Shown one piece after another: positions 17,965 to 27,144 of a stretch of 64,000 bases of DNA. Both the position numbers and the translations under genes were made by a program. Location of the stretch: NCBI RefSeq assembly GCF_029626175.1, contig NZ_JARUBM010000002.1, positions 558,001 to 622,000 on the forward strand, read 5' to 3'. Below the pieces are notes generated by a model. It saw only the letters and a list, made by a program, of their open reading frames with translations, ran no database searches and was not told the origin of the DNA. Source of the DNA: Micromonospora sp. WMMD1082. GTDB lineage: Bacteria > Actinomycetota > Actinomycetes > Mycobacteriales > Micromonosporaceae. Numbering within the stretch: position 1 is the stretch's first letter; every line of letters starts with the position of its first letter.

Positions 17965-19160
17965 CGGCCACCTGCGGTCGCCGTCGTGGCGCTGACGGCG
18001 GGGTACCCGTCGAAGGCGCCACGGTCCATGGCGGCGGCCACCGCCAGGCGTTGCACGTTGCCGGTGCCCTCCATGTACTCCAGCGCCCCGGCGTCCCGCG
18101 CGAACTTGTCCAGCAGCGGCTGGTCCAGTCGGGCGCCCGGCCCGAAGCTGCCCAGCGCCCAGCGCGTCACCTCGATGGCCAGCCGGGTGGCCCGCAACTT
18201 CGCGGCCGAGGCGAGGTGCCCGCTGCCGCTGTCCGAGTCGACCGCCACGGCCGCCCGGCGGGTCAGCCGGCGTACCCCCTCGATCTCCCCCTCGACCCGG
18301 GCCAGCACGTCGCGCTCGTCCGGGCGCAGCGCGCGGCGGTGCTCCCGGACGTAGTCGCAGGCGGCCCGAGCCAGCCCCACGGCCATCGCCGCCACCGTCG
18401 GGCGCAGCAGGTTGAACGTCCGCTGCCAGCCCCAACTGCCCCGGCGCATCGGTGAGAGGTGCCGCCCGAGCAGCTGCTCGGCGGTGATCGGCACCGCGTC
18501 GAGGCGGAGCGCGCCGAGCTGGGCGCCGCGCACACCGAGAGTGGGCACCGGGGCGGCGGTGAAACCGGGGGCGGCGGTGTCGACCAGCGCCGCGCCGAGG
18601 TCGAGCGGACCGTCGCCGGTGCGATGAAACACCACCCCCATGGAGGCGCGTAGGGCGTTGCTGATGTAGCGCTTGCGCCCGGTCAGGCTCCACCCGGCGC
18701 CGTCGGCCAACTCGGTGGCGCGGGTACGCAGACCGCCGGCGTCGGTGCCGCCCTCGGGCTCGGTGAGGGCGAAGAAGGTCCAGGTGGGCCGCTCCAGGAG
18801 CCGGCCGTAGAACCACTCCTGCTGGCTGCGGTCGCCGATGGCGGCGACCAGGACGCCGGACATCGACGCGCCGGGCAGCGCCAGCATCATGCCCAGGTCG
18901 CCGCCGGCGATCTCCTCGCAGAACACCACCCGCTCCAGGGCCGAGGTGAGCAGGAAGCGCTCACCAGCCAGGACCAACGGCGCCGGGTTGAACGCGGCGG
19001 GGATCTGCAGGCGGGCCGCGCAGCTGACCGCGGGCGCGTCCAGCAGCCGCAGCACCACGTCGGGATCGCGGTCCAGGTCCAGGGCGTACGGGCGCAACTC
19101 GGCTGCCCAGCCACGGGCGTGCCGGCGCAGCAACCGCAGCCGGTGGTCCAGCTCGGGCAC
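17961..19160 (-). CDS. acyl-CoA (acyl-ACP) dehydrogenase
   Basis: 399 residues, FAD-dependent. FFALTEPEGGTDAGG is the flavin/substrate motif. The catalytic base is Glu364 in YMEGTGNVQRL, equivalent to the IYEGT motif of the family. It should introduce an alpha,beta double bond in an acyl thioester. In this operon with a carrier protein and KAS-like proteins the substrate may be ACP-bound. It lies 14 bases downstream of a small paralogue-like gene. Confidence 0.88.
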   Translation of the reverse strand: MPELDHRLRLLRRHARGWAAELRPYALDLDRDPDVVLRLLDAPAVSCAARLQIPAAFNPAPLVLAGERFLLTSALERVVFCEEIAGGDLGMMLALPGASMSGVLVAAIGDRSQQEWFYGRLLERPTWTFFALTEPEGGTDAGGLRTRATELADGAGWSLTGRKRYISNALRASMGVVFHRTGDGPLDLGAALVDTAAPGFTAAPVPTLGVRGAQLGALRLDAVPITAEQLLGRHLSPMRRGSWGWQRTFNLLRPTVAAMAVGLARAACDYVREHRRALRPDERDVLARVEGEIEGVRRLTRRAAVAVDSDSGSGHLASAAKLRATRLAIEVTRWALGSFGPGARLDQPLLDKFARDAGALEYMEGTGNVQRLAVAAAMDRGAFDGYPAVSATTATAGGR

Positions 19161-19174
19161 GGCTGGTCACCTCC

Positions 19175-19861
19175 TCACGCCGGCACCCGCACGTCGCAGT
19201 GGGCCGGCAGATAGACGTCGGCGAGCAGGTGGGACAGGTACACCTCCCGCCCGGGACCGTCCTCGGTGAACCCGGCGGCGCCGAGGACCGGCAGCAGCGC
19301 GTGATCCGAGGCGGTCAGTTGGTGGTGCGCCTGCACCAGGTCGGCGACGGGGTCGGCGACCGGGTCCACGTCGGTCAGCAACGCCTGGACGGTGAGCTGG
19401 TCGGTGACCGCCTCGGCGAGGGTGGCCCGCACGAGTTGCTGGCGCAACAGCGGCCCGTCGGCGGCTCGCCGGCCGGCCAGGTGCGCGCGGATCTGGTCCA
19501 GCAGCCCCGCCGAGGTGCCCAGCCGCAGCCAGGCCAGGCCGAGCAGCCAGGTCCGGTACGGCGCCCATCCGGCTCCGTCCGGGCCGGGCAGTCCACGGAA
19601 GGCCATCAGGCCGGCGTCGCGCACCGGCCCGGGCAGCGGGACCGTGGCGACACCGGCGAGCCCGCGCAGCGGTATCCCGCCGGGCCACACCCACTCGGCG
19701 GCGCGGCCGACGGGGCCGGGTGCCAGGGCCTGCCCGGTGGGTCCGGCGACCAGTGACCGGGTGGCGACCCGGTCGTAGAGGTCGGCGAGGGCCGCCTCGA
19801 CACCGGCCGACCGGGCGGTGTCGTACGGTGCGGTCCAGCGGGCCAGGGTGTCGATGGTCAT
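19175..19861 (-). CDS. acyl-CoA dehydrogenase C-terminal-domain-like protein
   Basis: 228 residues, no confident family. It is mostly helical. Near its end, LPVLGAAGFTEDGPGREVYLSHLLADVY resembles the GGxGFTREYPVERLYRDA segment of acyl-CoA dehydrogenases. That suggests a stand-alone C-terminal helical bundle without the FAD N-domain or a catalytic glutamate. It might form a heteromer with the full-length enzyme downstream. ATG 19861 overlaps the upstream stop (ATGA). Confidence 0.45.
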   Translation of the reverse strand: MTIDTLARWTAPYDTARSAGVEAALADLYDRVATRSLVAGPTGQALAPGPVGRAAEWVWPGGIPLRGLAGVATVPLPGPVRDAGLMAFRGLPGPDGAGWAPYRTWLLGLAWLRLGTSAGLLDQIRAHLAGRRAADGPLLRQQLVRATLAEAVTDQLTVQALLTDVDPVADPVADLVQAHHQLTASDHALLPVLGAAGFTEDGPGREVYLSHLLADVYLPAHCDVRVPA

Positions 19862-20736
19862 CGTCGCCCCGCAGCCGGGACGTCGAGCCGGCAGATGGCG
19901 AGCCGTTCCTGGTCGGAGTCGTGGTCGGCGATCAGGACCCGCGCCCCGTCGACCTGCCACCGGGGCAGCCGGGTGGCCACCTCCTGCCACACTCCGGTGA
20001 CCGGCTGCCCGTGCGGCGCCGGCAGCACCAGCGTGCCGGCCGGCACCGCGGGCATCCGCCCGGCCAGGCCCGTCCCCGTCACCAGCACCTGCGGTTTCTC
20101 GTCGGCCAGCGCTTCGGCGAGGGCCACCTCCGGCGTCCGGGACGCGGTCGGCACGCTGCGCGGCGGGTACAGCCGGCCGCCGTCGGCCGCCGGGTCGAAC
20201 GCCAGCACCACTACCACGTCGCGCTCGACCCGCAGCCGGTACGGCACCGGCAGGTCGTGCAGCAACGCGGTCTGGTCGGCCGCGATGAGCAACAGCCGGC
20301 CGGCGCCGTCGCGACGGGCCCGGTTGGCCAGCACCTGTAGCGCCGTGAACGCGGTGACCAGGCCCTGGTCGAGTACGGCGAAGGCGAGCCCGGCGTCGGG
20401 CACCAGGGTGCTCAGGTGACACATCGGGAACCCCGGCTGCGAGTCGGGGGTGGTGGCGGCGAGGACCGCCAGGTCGAACCCGTCGGCGTGGGGACGCAGG
20501 CGGGGCAGCACCGCGGTGACCATGTCGGTGAAGGAGTTGCGCCGCCCCTCGAACGCGCCGGGTGGGCAGGTCGTGCCATAGGAGCGCATCAGGTCCGGGT
20601 AGTAGATGTGGTCGTCGTTGCCAAACGGCCCGCCGGGGCCGAACACCTGGTGCACCGCCCGGGCCAGGCCGAGCGGTGCGGTTTCCCCCGCCGGGGTGCC
20701 GGTCCGCGACCGACGCCCCGGCGCGGTGACGTACAT
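19858..20736 (-). CDS. degenerate ketosynthase/thiolase-fold protein
   Basis: 292 residues. The pattern FDLAVLAATTPDSQPG, then LAFAVLDQG and FTALQVLANRA, follows the N-terminal half of KAS III-like proteins. The position expected for the active-site cysteine appears to be Gly in LDQG, by eye alignment. A structural or chain-length-like partner of the KAS III-like protein at 22555 is possible. It overlaps the carrier protein stop (ATGA) and the downstream gene start. Confidence 0.45.
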   Translation of the reverse strand: MYVTAPGRRSRTGTPAGETAPLGLARAVHQVFGPGGPFGNDDHIYYPDLMRSYGTTCPPGAFEGRRNSFTDMVTAVLPRLRPHADGFDLAVLAATTPDSQPGFPMCHLSTLVPDAGLAFAVLDQGLVTAFTALQVLANRARRDGAGRLLLIAADQTALLHDLPVPYRLRVERDVVVVLAFDPAADGGRLYPPRSVPTASRTPEVALAEALADEKPQVLVTGTGLAGRMPAVPAGTLVLPAPHGQPVTGVWQEVATRLPRWQVDGARVLIADHDSDQERLAICRLDVPAAGRR

Positions 20737-21026
20737 CAGGCGTTCTCCTCGACCTGGCCGGCCACATAGGTGATGAGCGCGCCGACGGTCTCGAAGTCGG
20801 TCGGTTCCAGCGTGTCGGTGTCGAACTCGACACCCAGCTCCGCCTCCAGTTGGATGAGCAGCTCCAGCACGCTGGTGGAGTCGAAGGAGAGGTCCTCGAA
20901 GAGCCGCAGCTGTGCGGAGATGCCCTCCGGGTCGCGGCCCAGCATCTGCCCGAGGGCACCGACCACCACTCCGGTGATGTCGCTGGCGGCAGCCGGCGGA
21001 GCAGCACCGGTGGTCGCGTCACTCAT
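20736..21026 (-). CDS. free-standing acyl carrier protein 3
   Basis: 96 residues. The phosphopantetheine site is Ser50 in LSFDSTSVLELL, with the canonical DS. The long Ala-rich N-terminus (1-15) is probably disordered. AGGGAGA lies upstream of ATG 21026. It heads a minus sub-operon (ACP, KAS-like, ACAD-like, ACAD, PPTase). Confidence 0.9.
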   Translation of the reverse strand: MSDATTGAAPPAAASDITGVVVGALGQMLGRDPEGISAQLRLFEDLSFDSTSVLELLIQLEAELGVEFDTDTLEPTDFETVGALITYVAGQVEENA

Positions 21027-21118
21027 GTCGTCTCCCTGTCTGGTCGCGGTCCCCGCCGAGCGGGCGGGCCGGTGGTGTGGACCGATGCGGGGCGCGTCGG
21101 CCGGGTTACGGCGGGGGT

Positions 21119-21139
21119 CGATCGGCCGGAGGCCGATCG
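21119..21139. terminator. hairpin downstream of the ATP-grasp gene
   Basis: Nine-base perfect arms (CGATCGGCC) around GGA lie in the 121-base gap between the ATP-grasp stop and the carrier protein start. It could attenuate read-through or mark a processing site. Confidence 0.45.
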
Positions 21140-21147
21140 TCTGGCGG

Positions 21148-22533
21148 CTAGGGTTGCGCGACGGTCGCGGAGCAGTTCCGCAGCCGTTCGGTGACCTCCT
21201 GGTCGATGGCGGCGACCTGTCGGGCGGAGTCAGCGGCCACCACGCCGTAGAGCCGGCCGCCGAAGCCGGCGCCGTCGCCGCTGGCGGCGTTCACGGTGGC
21301 GAAGTTGTTGATCACCAGGCCGGGCCGGTCCGGTCGGTCGGCGAGCACGCCGTCCAGCAGTGCCCGCAGCTCGCCGAAGGGCAGCGCTCTGGTCAGCCGC
21401 AGGGGGTACTGCCGGGCCAGTGCGACCGTTTCCGGGCCGAACCAGGTCCGACGCAGCCGCTCCTGATAGGTGGACATGTTGTTGCGCGCGTTGATCTCGA
21501 TGATCGGGTAGAGCCGGCCGTCGGTGGTGGTCAGGGCGTCCACCCCGACCACCCCGAAGTACCCGTCGGCAGCGAGCCGGCGGCCGATCGCGGCGGCGGC
21601 GGAGCGCACCTGCCGGTGCTGCGGTCCCGTCAGGGGCGCCGGCATGCGATGACCCTGGTGCACGCCATCGCTGGTGATCGCCTCCTTGATCACGTCGAAG
21701 TGCACGTCGCCGGCGCGGTCGACGGTCATCTGGTAGTTGAGGTCGTGGCGTTTGGGCAGCCACTCCTCCATGACCACGCCGACCCGGCCGGCGCCGCGAC
21801 GGGCCCGGCGGGCGATCAGCGCGTGCAGTTGCGCGAGTCGTCGGGTGTCCCGGACCACCACGATGCCCCGGCCGGAGACACCGAAGGCGTCCTTGAGCAC
21901 GACCGGCCGCCCGGCGTCGAGCCAGGCGCCGGCCCGGCGTACGGCCTGATCCAGCTCGTCGATGTCGCGGCAGACCATGCCCTCCGGTTGCGGCAGCCCC
22001 ACCTCGTCGGCGAGCAACCGGCTGTAGATCTTGCTGTTGACCCGCTTGCAGACGGTGGCCGCCGGTGTGGCCAGGGGCAGCCCGGTGAGTTCCGCCAGAC
22101 GTTCCTCGACCACCGACACGCCGTGCGGCCACAGTTGCGCCCCGGTGTCGACCAACCGGCCGAGCGCGGCGACCAGTTGCGGATCGGCCACCGCGTCCTC
22201 GCTCACCGTGCGCTGCGGCTGCTGGTTCGCGACGGTCAGGATCCGGGGCAGCGCCAGCCCCAGGTCGCCGAGGTAGCGCAGGTACTCCTCGTCGGGTGGA
22301 GCCTTGAGGACGACGTGGTCGTCCGCGCCGGCGAGCAGCAACGCGCATTCGTCCATCCGGTTCACGATGACCCGGCTGGCCGGCATGACGATCCCGGGCA
22401 GGCCCGCTTCGCCCTGCGCCCAGTGCTCCTCGACCTCGAAGTTGCCGAGCAGCACGAGGGGACGGTCGGCGGAACCGGTCAGCGCGGTACGCAACAGCGC
22501 CAGGACATCACCGCTGAGTGTGTGCGTGTGCAC
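21148..22533 (-). CDS. ATP-grasp ligase (BtrJ-like candidate)
   Basis: 461 residues. The central ATP-grasp lobe has PVVLKDAFGVSGRGIVVV near 225-242 and VVMEEWLP. The metal-binding strand is IIEINARNNMS near 350. An N-terminal pre-ATP-grasp domain precedes it. These enzymes join a carboxylate to an amine or thiol through an acyl-phosphate. BtrJ loads glutamate on carrier proteins, and the ACP context makes that a fair hypothesis. GTG start at 22533. Confidence 0.75.
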   Translation of the reverse strand: MHTHTLSGDVLALLRTALTGSADRPLVLLGNFEVEEHWAQGEAGLPGIVMPASRVIVNRMDECALLLAGADDHVVLKAPPDEEYLRYLGDLGLALPRILTVANQQPQRTVSEDAVADPQLVAALGRLVDTGAQLWPHGVSVVEERLAELTGLPLATPAATVCKRVNSKIYSRLLADEVGLPQPEGMVCRDIDELDQAVRRAGAWLDAGRPVVLKDAFGVSGRGIVVVRDTRRLAQLHALIARRARRGAGRVGVVMEEWLPKRHDLNYQMTVDRAGDVHFDVIKEAITSDGVHQGHRMPAPLTGPQHRQVRSAAAAIGRRLAADGYFGVVGVDALTTTDGRLYPIIEINARNNMSTYQERLRRTWFGPETVALARQYPLRLTRALPFGELRALLDGVLADRPDRPGLVINNFATVNAASGDGAGFGGRLYGVVAADSARQVAAIDQEVTERLRNCSATVAQP

Positions 22534-22554
22534 GGGTCGCTCCAGGCTCGGGGT

Positions 22555-23490
22555 TCAGTGGACGAGGACCATGGCGGAGACGGTGGCGCCGAGCCCCACC
22601 GACGTCATCAGGTACGGGTCGCCGGGCGCCAGCCGGCCCTGGTCGCGGGCCAGCTCGTAGGCGGCGAAGGAGTCCGCGGCGAAGCAGTGCCCGGTACGCG
22701 GGAGGTTGTCCAGGACCAGCCGCCCGGCGCTGCGGATGTTCAGCAGTCGGAGCACCCGCAGCCAGGACAACCGGTTGACGTTGTGCGGCAGGATCGTCCC
22801 GATCCGGTCCAGGTCCAGACCGGACTCCTCGACGGCGGCCCGCACCACCTCGGCGAGCATGACCGGGTAGTCGTCCCGGAAGGCCGCCGCGTCCGCCTCC
22901 GACATCCACGGTCCGGCGGAGAACCGGCCGTAGGTGCCGGCCGCGTAGGAGAGCATTCGGTCGCGCTGGCCGTGCGCGCTGACCAGCACCGCCGAACAGC
23001 TCTCCCCCATCACCCCGGTGCCGGAGATGACCTGGGCGGAGGCCGTGAAGGCCTTCTCTCCGGTGAGCACCAGCGCCAGCGCCGCGGGATCGGGGTCGTC
23101 GGCCAGCAGCGTGCCGGCGAGGTCGACGGCGAGCAGGCCGGACGCGCAGGCGTGCTGACTGACGGTGAACGTGGTGGCGTGGGCCAGGCCCAGCCGGCGG
23201 GCGGCCTCTCGCACCGGGTTGACCGGGTAGGGCGCCACCACCGGCATCGTCCGGGCGTGCAGCACGTAGCGGACCAGGTGCTCCCGGCCGGCCAGCGCGG
23301 CCATCCCGGCGCCCCCGGCAACCAGCAGATCGGCCAGGCTGCCCTGCGGGTCGAGTCGAATCTCGCGAAGCCCGTAGAACCGCTCGTGCATCCGGATCTG
23401 CGCCGCCGAGAACCCGTACTCGGCCAGGCACTCGCCCACCGACACGCGGTTCGGTGGCAGGTACGTGTGCACCGCCTCGATGGACGTCAC
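22555..23490 (-). CDS. KAS III-like thiolase-fold enzyme
   Basis: 311 residues. The nucleophile is Cys115 in VSQHACASGLLA, and His236 lies in LPHNVNRLS. At the position where FabH has its catalytic Asn (GNTSAAS) this protein reads GHCFAAD (His268). That altered triad suggests acyl transfer or an unusual condensation rather than standard decarboxylative elongation. GTG 23490 follows GGAAGGGGG. First gene of the minus unit; its promoter is in the divergent gap. Confidence 0.78.
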   Translation of the reverse strand: MTSIEAVHTYLPPNRVSVGECLAEYGFSAAQIRMHERFYGLREIRLDPQGSLADLLVAGGAGMAALAGREHLVRYVLHARTMPVVAPYPVNPVREAARRLGLAHATTFTVSQHACASGLLAVDLAGTLLADDPDPAALALVLTGEKAFTASAQVISGTGVMGESCSAVLVSAHGQRDRMLSYAAGTYGRFSAGPWMSEADAAAFRDDYPVMLAEVVRAAVEESGLDLDRIGTILPHNVNRLSWLRVLRLLNIRSAGRLVLDNLPRTGHCFAADSFAAYELARDQGRLAPGDPYLMTSVGLGATVSAMVLVH

Positions 23491-23691
23491 CTGACCCCCT
23501 TCCGCCGATGTCGGCCCGTCCGACGTTCGGCGACCCCGGGCCGGGACGGCGGCTCCGGGCCGGGGCCGCCGTGCGTCACTGACCCTCCCGTGCACCGGGT
23601 GCACCGGAAAGCCGCCGACGGGCGCACCAAGCCCCTGACCGGACGAGCATGCCCGCAAGCGGGGGTTCTGGGCCCTGTGATCGACGCGAAG

Positions 23692-23728
23692 ACTGGCCTG
23701 GTCCGTTGTCCGGACGGACCAGGCCAGT
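23692..23728. promoter_or_regulatory. perfect 15-base inverted repeat in a divergent promoter region
   Basis: Arms ACTGGCCTGGTCCGT and its exact complement are separated by 7 bases. The right arm abuts the GGGGAGAG ribosome binding site of the aldehyde dehydrogenase (ATG 23742). The gap 23491-23741 also holds the promoter of the minus operon. An operator or an RNA hairpin masking the RBS is possible. Confidence 0.6.
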
Positions 23729-23741
23729 GGGGAGAGTGCTC

Positions 23742-25148
23742 ATGATCATGCCGATGACCATCGCGGGACGTTCGGCGCGCTCCCCCGATCGGATGCCGGT
23801 GGAGAACCCGGCCACCGCCGAGCTGTTCGCCGAGGTGCCACGGTGCACGGCCGCGCAGCTCGACGACGCGGTCCTGGGTGCCGTCGCCGCCTTCGACCGC
23901 TGGTCCCGCTCGGCTGCGGACTCGCGGCGGGCGGCACTCCTGGCCTGCGGATCGGCGCTGGCGCGGGCGGGCGACGAGGTGGCCGAGCTGCTCACCGCCG
24001 AGCAGGGCAAACCGCTGCGTCAGGCGCGGGCGGAGGTGGCGCTCGCGGCCGACTGGTTCGGCCACACCGCCGAGCTGTCGTTGCCCCGGCAGGAGCTGGT
24101 CACCGAGGAGGCCGTCGAGGTCACGATGGACCGGACGCCGGTGGGACCGGTCGCGGCGATCGCCCCCAGCAACTACCCGATCATCCTGGCCGTCACCAAG
24201 ATCGCACCGGCGCTACTGGCCGGCAACACGGTGGTGCTCAAGCCGTCACCGGTCACCCCACTCGCCAGCCTGCGGATGGGGCAGGTGCTGGCCGAGGTGC
24301 TGCCGCCGGGCGTGCTCAGCACGGTCAGCGGGGACGGGGACCTCGGACCGGCGCTGGTGGCGCACCCGGCGATCCGGATGGTCTCCTTCACCGGCTCGAT
24401 CCGCTCCGGGCAGGCCATCGCGCGCTGCGCGGCCGACTCGTTCAAGCGAGTGGTCCTGGAACTCGGCGGTAACGACCCGTGCGTCCTGCTGCCCGGCACG
24501 CAGATCGACCGGGTCGCCGGGGAGATCTTCCGGCGCGCCACCGTCAACAGTGGGCAGTTCTGCGCGGCGATCAAGCGGGTGTACGTGCCGGCGGGCCAGG
24601 CGGCCGAGCTGACCGAGGCGCTGCGCGCCGAGGCGGAGGCGGCGATCGTCGGCGACGGGCGTGACCCCCGGACCGATCTCGGCCCGCTGGTCAGCCAGGC
24701 CCAGCTCGCGCACGTACACGGGTTGGTGGAATCGGCGGCGCGGGCCGGCGCCCGGGTGGTGACCGGTGGGGCGGCGCTGCCGGGGGTCGGGCACTTCTAT
24801 CCGCCGACCGTGGTGAGTGACCTGCCCCCGGGCACGGACCTGGAGCAGGACGAGCAGTTCGGGCCGGTGGTGCCGGTCATCGGCTACGACGACCTCGACG
24901 AGGCGTTGGCCCGGGCCAACGGCACCCGCTTCGCCCTGGGCGGTTCGGTCTGGGGCGAGCCGGCTGCCGCCCGGGACTTCGCCGCCCGCCTCGAGTGCGG
25001 CACCGCCTGGGTCAACACCCACGGCGACCTGCGCCACGACGTCCCCTTCGGTGGGCTCCGGGAGTCCGGCAGAGGCGTGGAGTACGGGCACTGGGGGCTG
25101 TTGGAGTACACCAACATCAAGATCACCCATACCGCGCGACGGCCCTGA
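23742..25148 (+). CDS. NAD(P)-dependent aldehyde dehydrogenase
   Basis: 468 residues. Catalytic Cys274 is in NSGQFCAAIKR, the general base Glu240 in VVLELGGNDP, and Asn144 in APSNYP. FTGSIRSG matches the cofactor loop. It oxidises an aldehyde intermediate to a carboxylate, or as a succinate-semialdehyde type enzyme acts on amino-acid-derived aldehydes. ATG 23742 has GGGGAGAG five bases upstream. Confidence 0.9.
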   Translation: MIMPMTIAGRSARSPDRMPVENPATAELFAEVPRCTAAQLDDAVLGAVAAFDRWSRSAADSRRAALLACGSALARAGDEVAELLTAEQGKPLRQARAEVALAADWFGHTAELSLPRQELVTEEAVEVTMDRTPVGPVAAIAPSNYPIILAVTKIAPALLAGNTVVLKPSPVTPLASLRMGQVLAEVLPPGVLSTVSGDGDLGPALVAHPAIRMVSFTGSIRSGQAIARCAADSFKRVVLELGGNDPCVLLPGTQIDRVAGEIFRRATVNSGQFCAAIKRVYVPAGQAAELTEALRAEAEAAIVGDGRDPRTDLGPLVSQAQLAHVHGLVESAARAGARVVTGGAALPGVGHFYPPTVVSDLPPGTDLEQDEQFGPVVPVIGYDDLDEALARANGTRFALGGSVWGEPAAARDFAARLECGTAWVNTHGDLRHDVPFGGLRESGRGVEYGHWGLLEYTNIKITHTARRP

Positions 25149-25173
25149 ACCCTATCCCTCCTGGAGGTCAACC

Positions 25174-27093
25174 ATGTCCAGCCCAGTCACCTCGTCCGGT
25201 CCGCTGCCGCAACCGGAGTCGGACGACATCAGCTCCAACCCTTCGGGAAACCGTCTCTTCCATGACGTCGTCGCCGCCCGGCTCTCCCGCCGGACCGCGC
25301 TGACCGGCGGCGTCGTGGCGGCCGCCGGCTTCCTGGGCGCGGGCGTGGCCGGCGGCGGGGCGGCGGCCACCGCCGGGGCGCGGCACCGCCGACGGTTGCT
25401 GAACTTCCCGGCCGTCGAGATCAGCTCCGCGGACACCCTCACCGTCGCCGACGGCTACACCGCGCAGGTCCTCATCCCCTGGGGCACCCCGATCCGCGCG
25501 AACGGGCCGGCCTGGCGCCGGGACGCCTCGAACACCGCGGCCGAGCAGGCCAAGCAGATCGGCATGGGCCACGACGGCATGCAGTTCTTCCCGCTGGGCC
25601 CCGACCGTGGCCTGCTGGTCCTCAACCACGAGTACGCCGACCAGGTGCTGCTCTTCCGCGACGGCGACGCGGTGATGACCCCGGAGAAGGTGGCCAAGTC
25701 GCTGGCGGCGCACGGGGTGAGCGTGGTGGAGGTCGCGCTGCGCCGGGGGCGGTGGCAACTGGTGGACTCCCGGTTCAACCGTCGGATCACCACGGCCACC
25801 CCGGTCCGTTTCGCCGGCCCGCTCGCGGGCAACCATCCCTCGTTGCAAACCGGGGCCGAGGCGCGCGGGACGCTGAACAACTGTTCGTGCGGCGCCACCC
25901 CGTGGGGCACCTACCTGACCTGCGAGGAGAACTGGAACGAGTACTTCGCGACCGAGGACCCGGCCTGGGAGCCCACGCCGGAGCAGGCCCGGTACGGCGT
26001 GACCCGGTACGGCTACGGGTACCGGTGGCACCATGGTGATCCGCGCTTCGATCTCGCGGTGACCCCCAACGAGCCCAACCGGTTCGGGTGGGTGGTGGAG
26101 ATCGACCCGCGTGACCCCACCAGCAAACCGGTGAAGCGCACCGCCCTGGGGCGGATCAAGCACGAGACGGCCACGGTGACCGAGTCCCGGGGACGGGTGG
26201 TGGTCTACACCGGCGACGACCAGGTCGGCGAGTACATCTACAAGTTCGTCAGCGCCGGCAAGTGGCGGGTCATGCGGGCGACCGGCCGGCACCCGCTGGA
26301 CCACGGCACCCTCTACGTCGCCCGCTTCGACGACGACGGCACCGGTCGCTGGTTGCCGCTCACCCACGGCACCGGCCCGCTGACCAAGGCCAACGGCTGG
26401 CGCGACCAGGCCGACGTGCTGCTGCGGACCCGGCAGGCCGCCGACGCGGTCGGCGCCACGCCGATGGACCGGCCGGAGTGGATCGCGGTGCACCCACACA
26501 CCAAGGAGGTGTACGTCACGCTGAGCAACGGACCCGGCTTCCCGAATGCGGCCAATCCTCGGCAGCCCAACCCGTTCGGCCACATCGTCCGGTGGCGTGA
26601 GCGGCACGGCGACGCCACCGCCACCTCCTTCGAGTGGGACATCTTCCTCCTGGCGGGCGATCCCGACTTCGACCCGAGCGTGCCGCTCGACGCGGCGGGG
26701 AAGTTCGGCTCACCGGACGGCCTCGCCTTCGACGCCGACGGACGACTGTGGATCCAGAGCGACATCTCCAACTCGTCGCTGAACAACCCCCAGACGTACT
26801 ACGTCAACCTGGGCAACAACGCGCTGTTGGCGGCCGACCCGGTCACCGGCGAGGTCCGCCGGTTCGCGGTCGGTCCGCGCGGCTGCGAGCTGACCGGGAT
26901 CACCTTCACCCCGGACCACCGGACCATGTTCATCAATGTGCAACACCCGGGTGAGGCGGTGCCCACCCTGGAACGGCCCACGCCGGCGAACCCACGGTCG
27001 GTGAGCAACTGGCCCGACGCCGACCCGGACGGGCGCCCCCGCTCGGCGACCGTGGCGATCCGCCGCCGCGACGGCGGCGTGATCGGCCGCTGA
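25174..27093 (+). CDS. Tat-exported PhoX/DUF839-type phosphatase
   Basis: 639 residues. A twin-arginine signal is visible at residues 38-58 (SRRTALTGG then a hydrophobic, Ala/Gly-rich stretch). The body has the PhoX family blocks NHEY, LNNCSCGATPWGTYLTCEENWNEYF and a C-terminal SPDGLAFD. PhoX enzymes are Ca/Fe-dependent phosphomonoesterases acting outside the membrane. In this cluster it could remove a protective phosphate after export, complementing the APH-type kinase at 712, by analogy with streptomycin. GGAGG precedes ATG 25174. Confidence 0.82.
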   Translation: MSSPVTSSGPLPQPESDDISSNPSGNRLFHDVVAARLSRRTALTGGVVAAAGFLGAGVAGGGAAATAGARHRRRLLNFPAVEISSADTLTVADGYTAQVLIPWGTPIRANGPAWRRDASNTAAEQAKQIGMGHDGMQFFPLGPDRGLLVLNHEYADQVLLFRDGDAVMTPEKVAKSLAAHGVSVVEVALRRGRWQLVDSRFNRRITTATPVRFAGPLAGNHPSLQTGAEARGTLNNCSCGATPWGTYLTCEENWNEYFATEDPAWEPTPEQARYGVTRYGYGYRWHHGDPRFDLAVTPNEPNRFGWVVEIDPRDPTSKPVKRTALGRIKHETATVTESRGRVVVYTGDDQVGEYIYKFVSAGKWRVMRATGRHPLDHGTLYVARFDDDGTGRWLPLTHGTGPLTKANGWRDQADVLLRTRQAADAVGATPMDRPEWIAVHPHTKEVYVTLSNGPGFPNAANPRQPNPFGHIVRWRERHGDATATSFEWDIFLLAGDPDFDPSVPLDAAGKFGSPDGLAFDADGRLWIQSDISNSSLNNPQTYYVNLGNNALLAADPVTGEVRRFAVGPRGCELTGITFTPDHRTMFINVQHPGEAVPTLERPTPANPRSVSNWPDADPDGRPRSATVAIRRRDGGVIGR

Positions 27094-27105
27094 TCCCGCA
27101 CACCG

Positions 27106-27140
27106 TCATGGGCCGGGGAATCCGCTCCCCCGGCCCATGA
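27106..27140. terminator. bidirectional terminator hairpin
   Basis: Perfect 13-base arms (TCATGGGCCGGGG and its complement) around 9 bases, between the convergent phosphatase and ATP-grasp genes. Confidence 0.7.
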
Positions 27141-27144
27141 CGCG

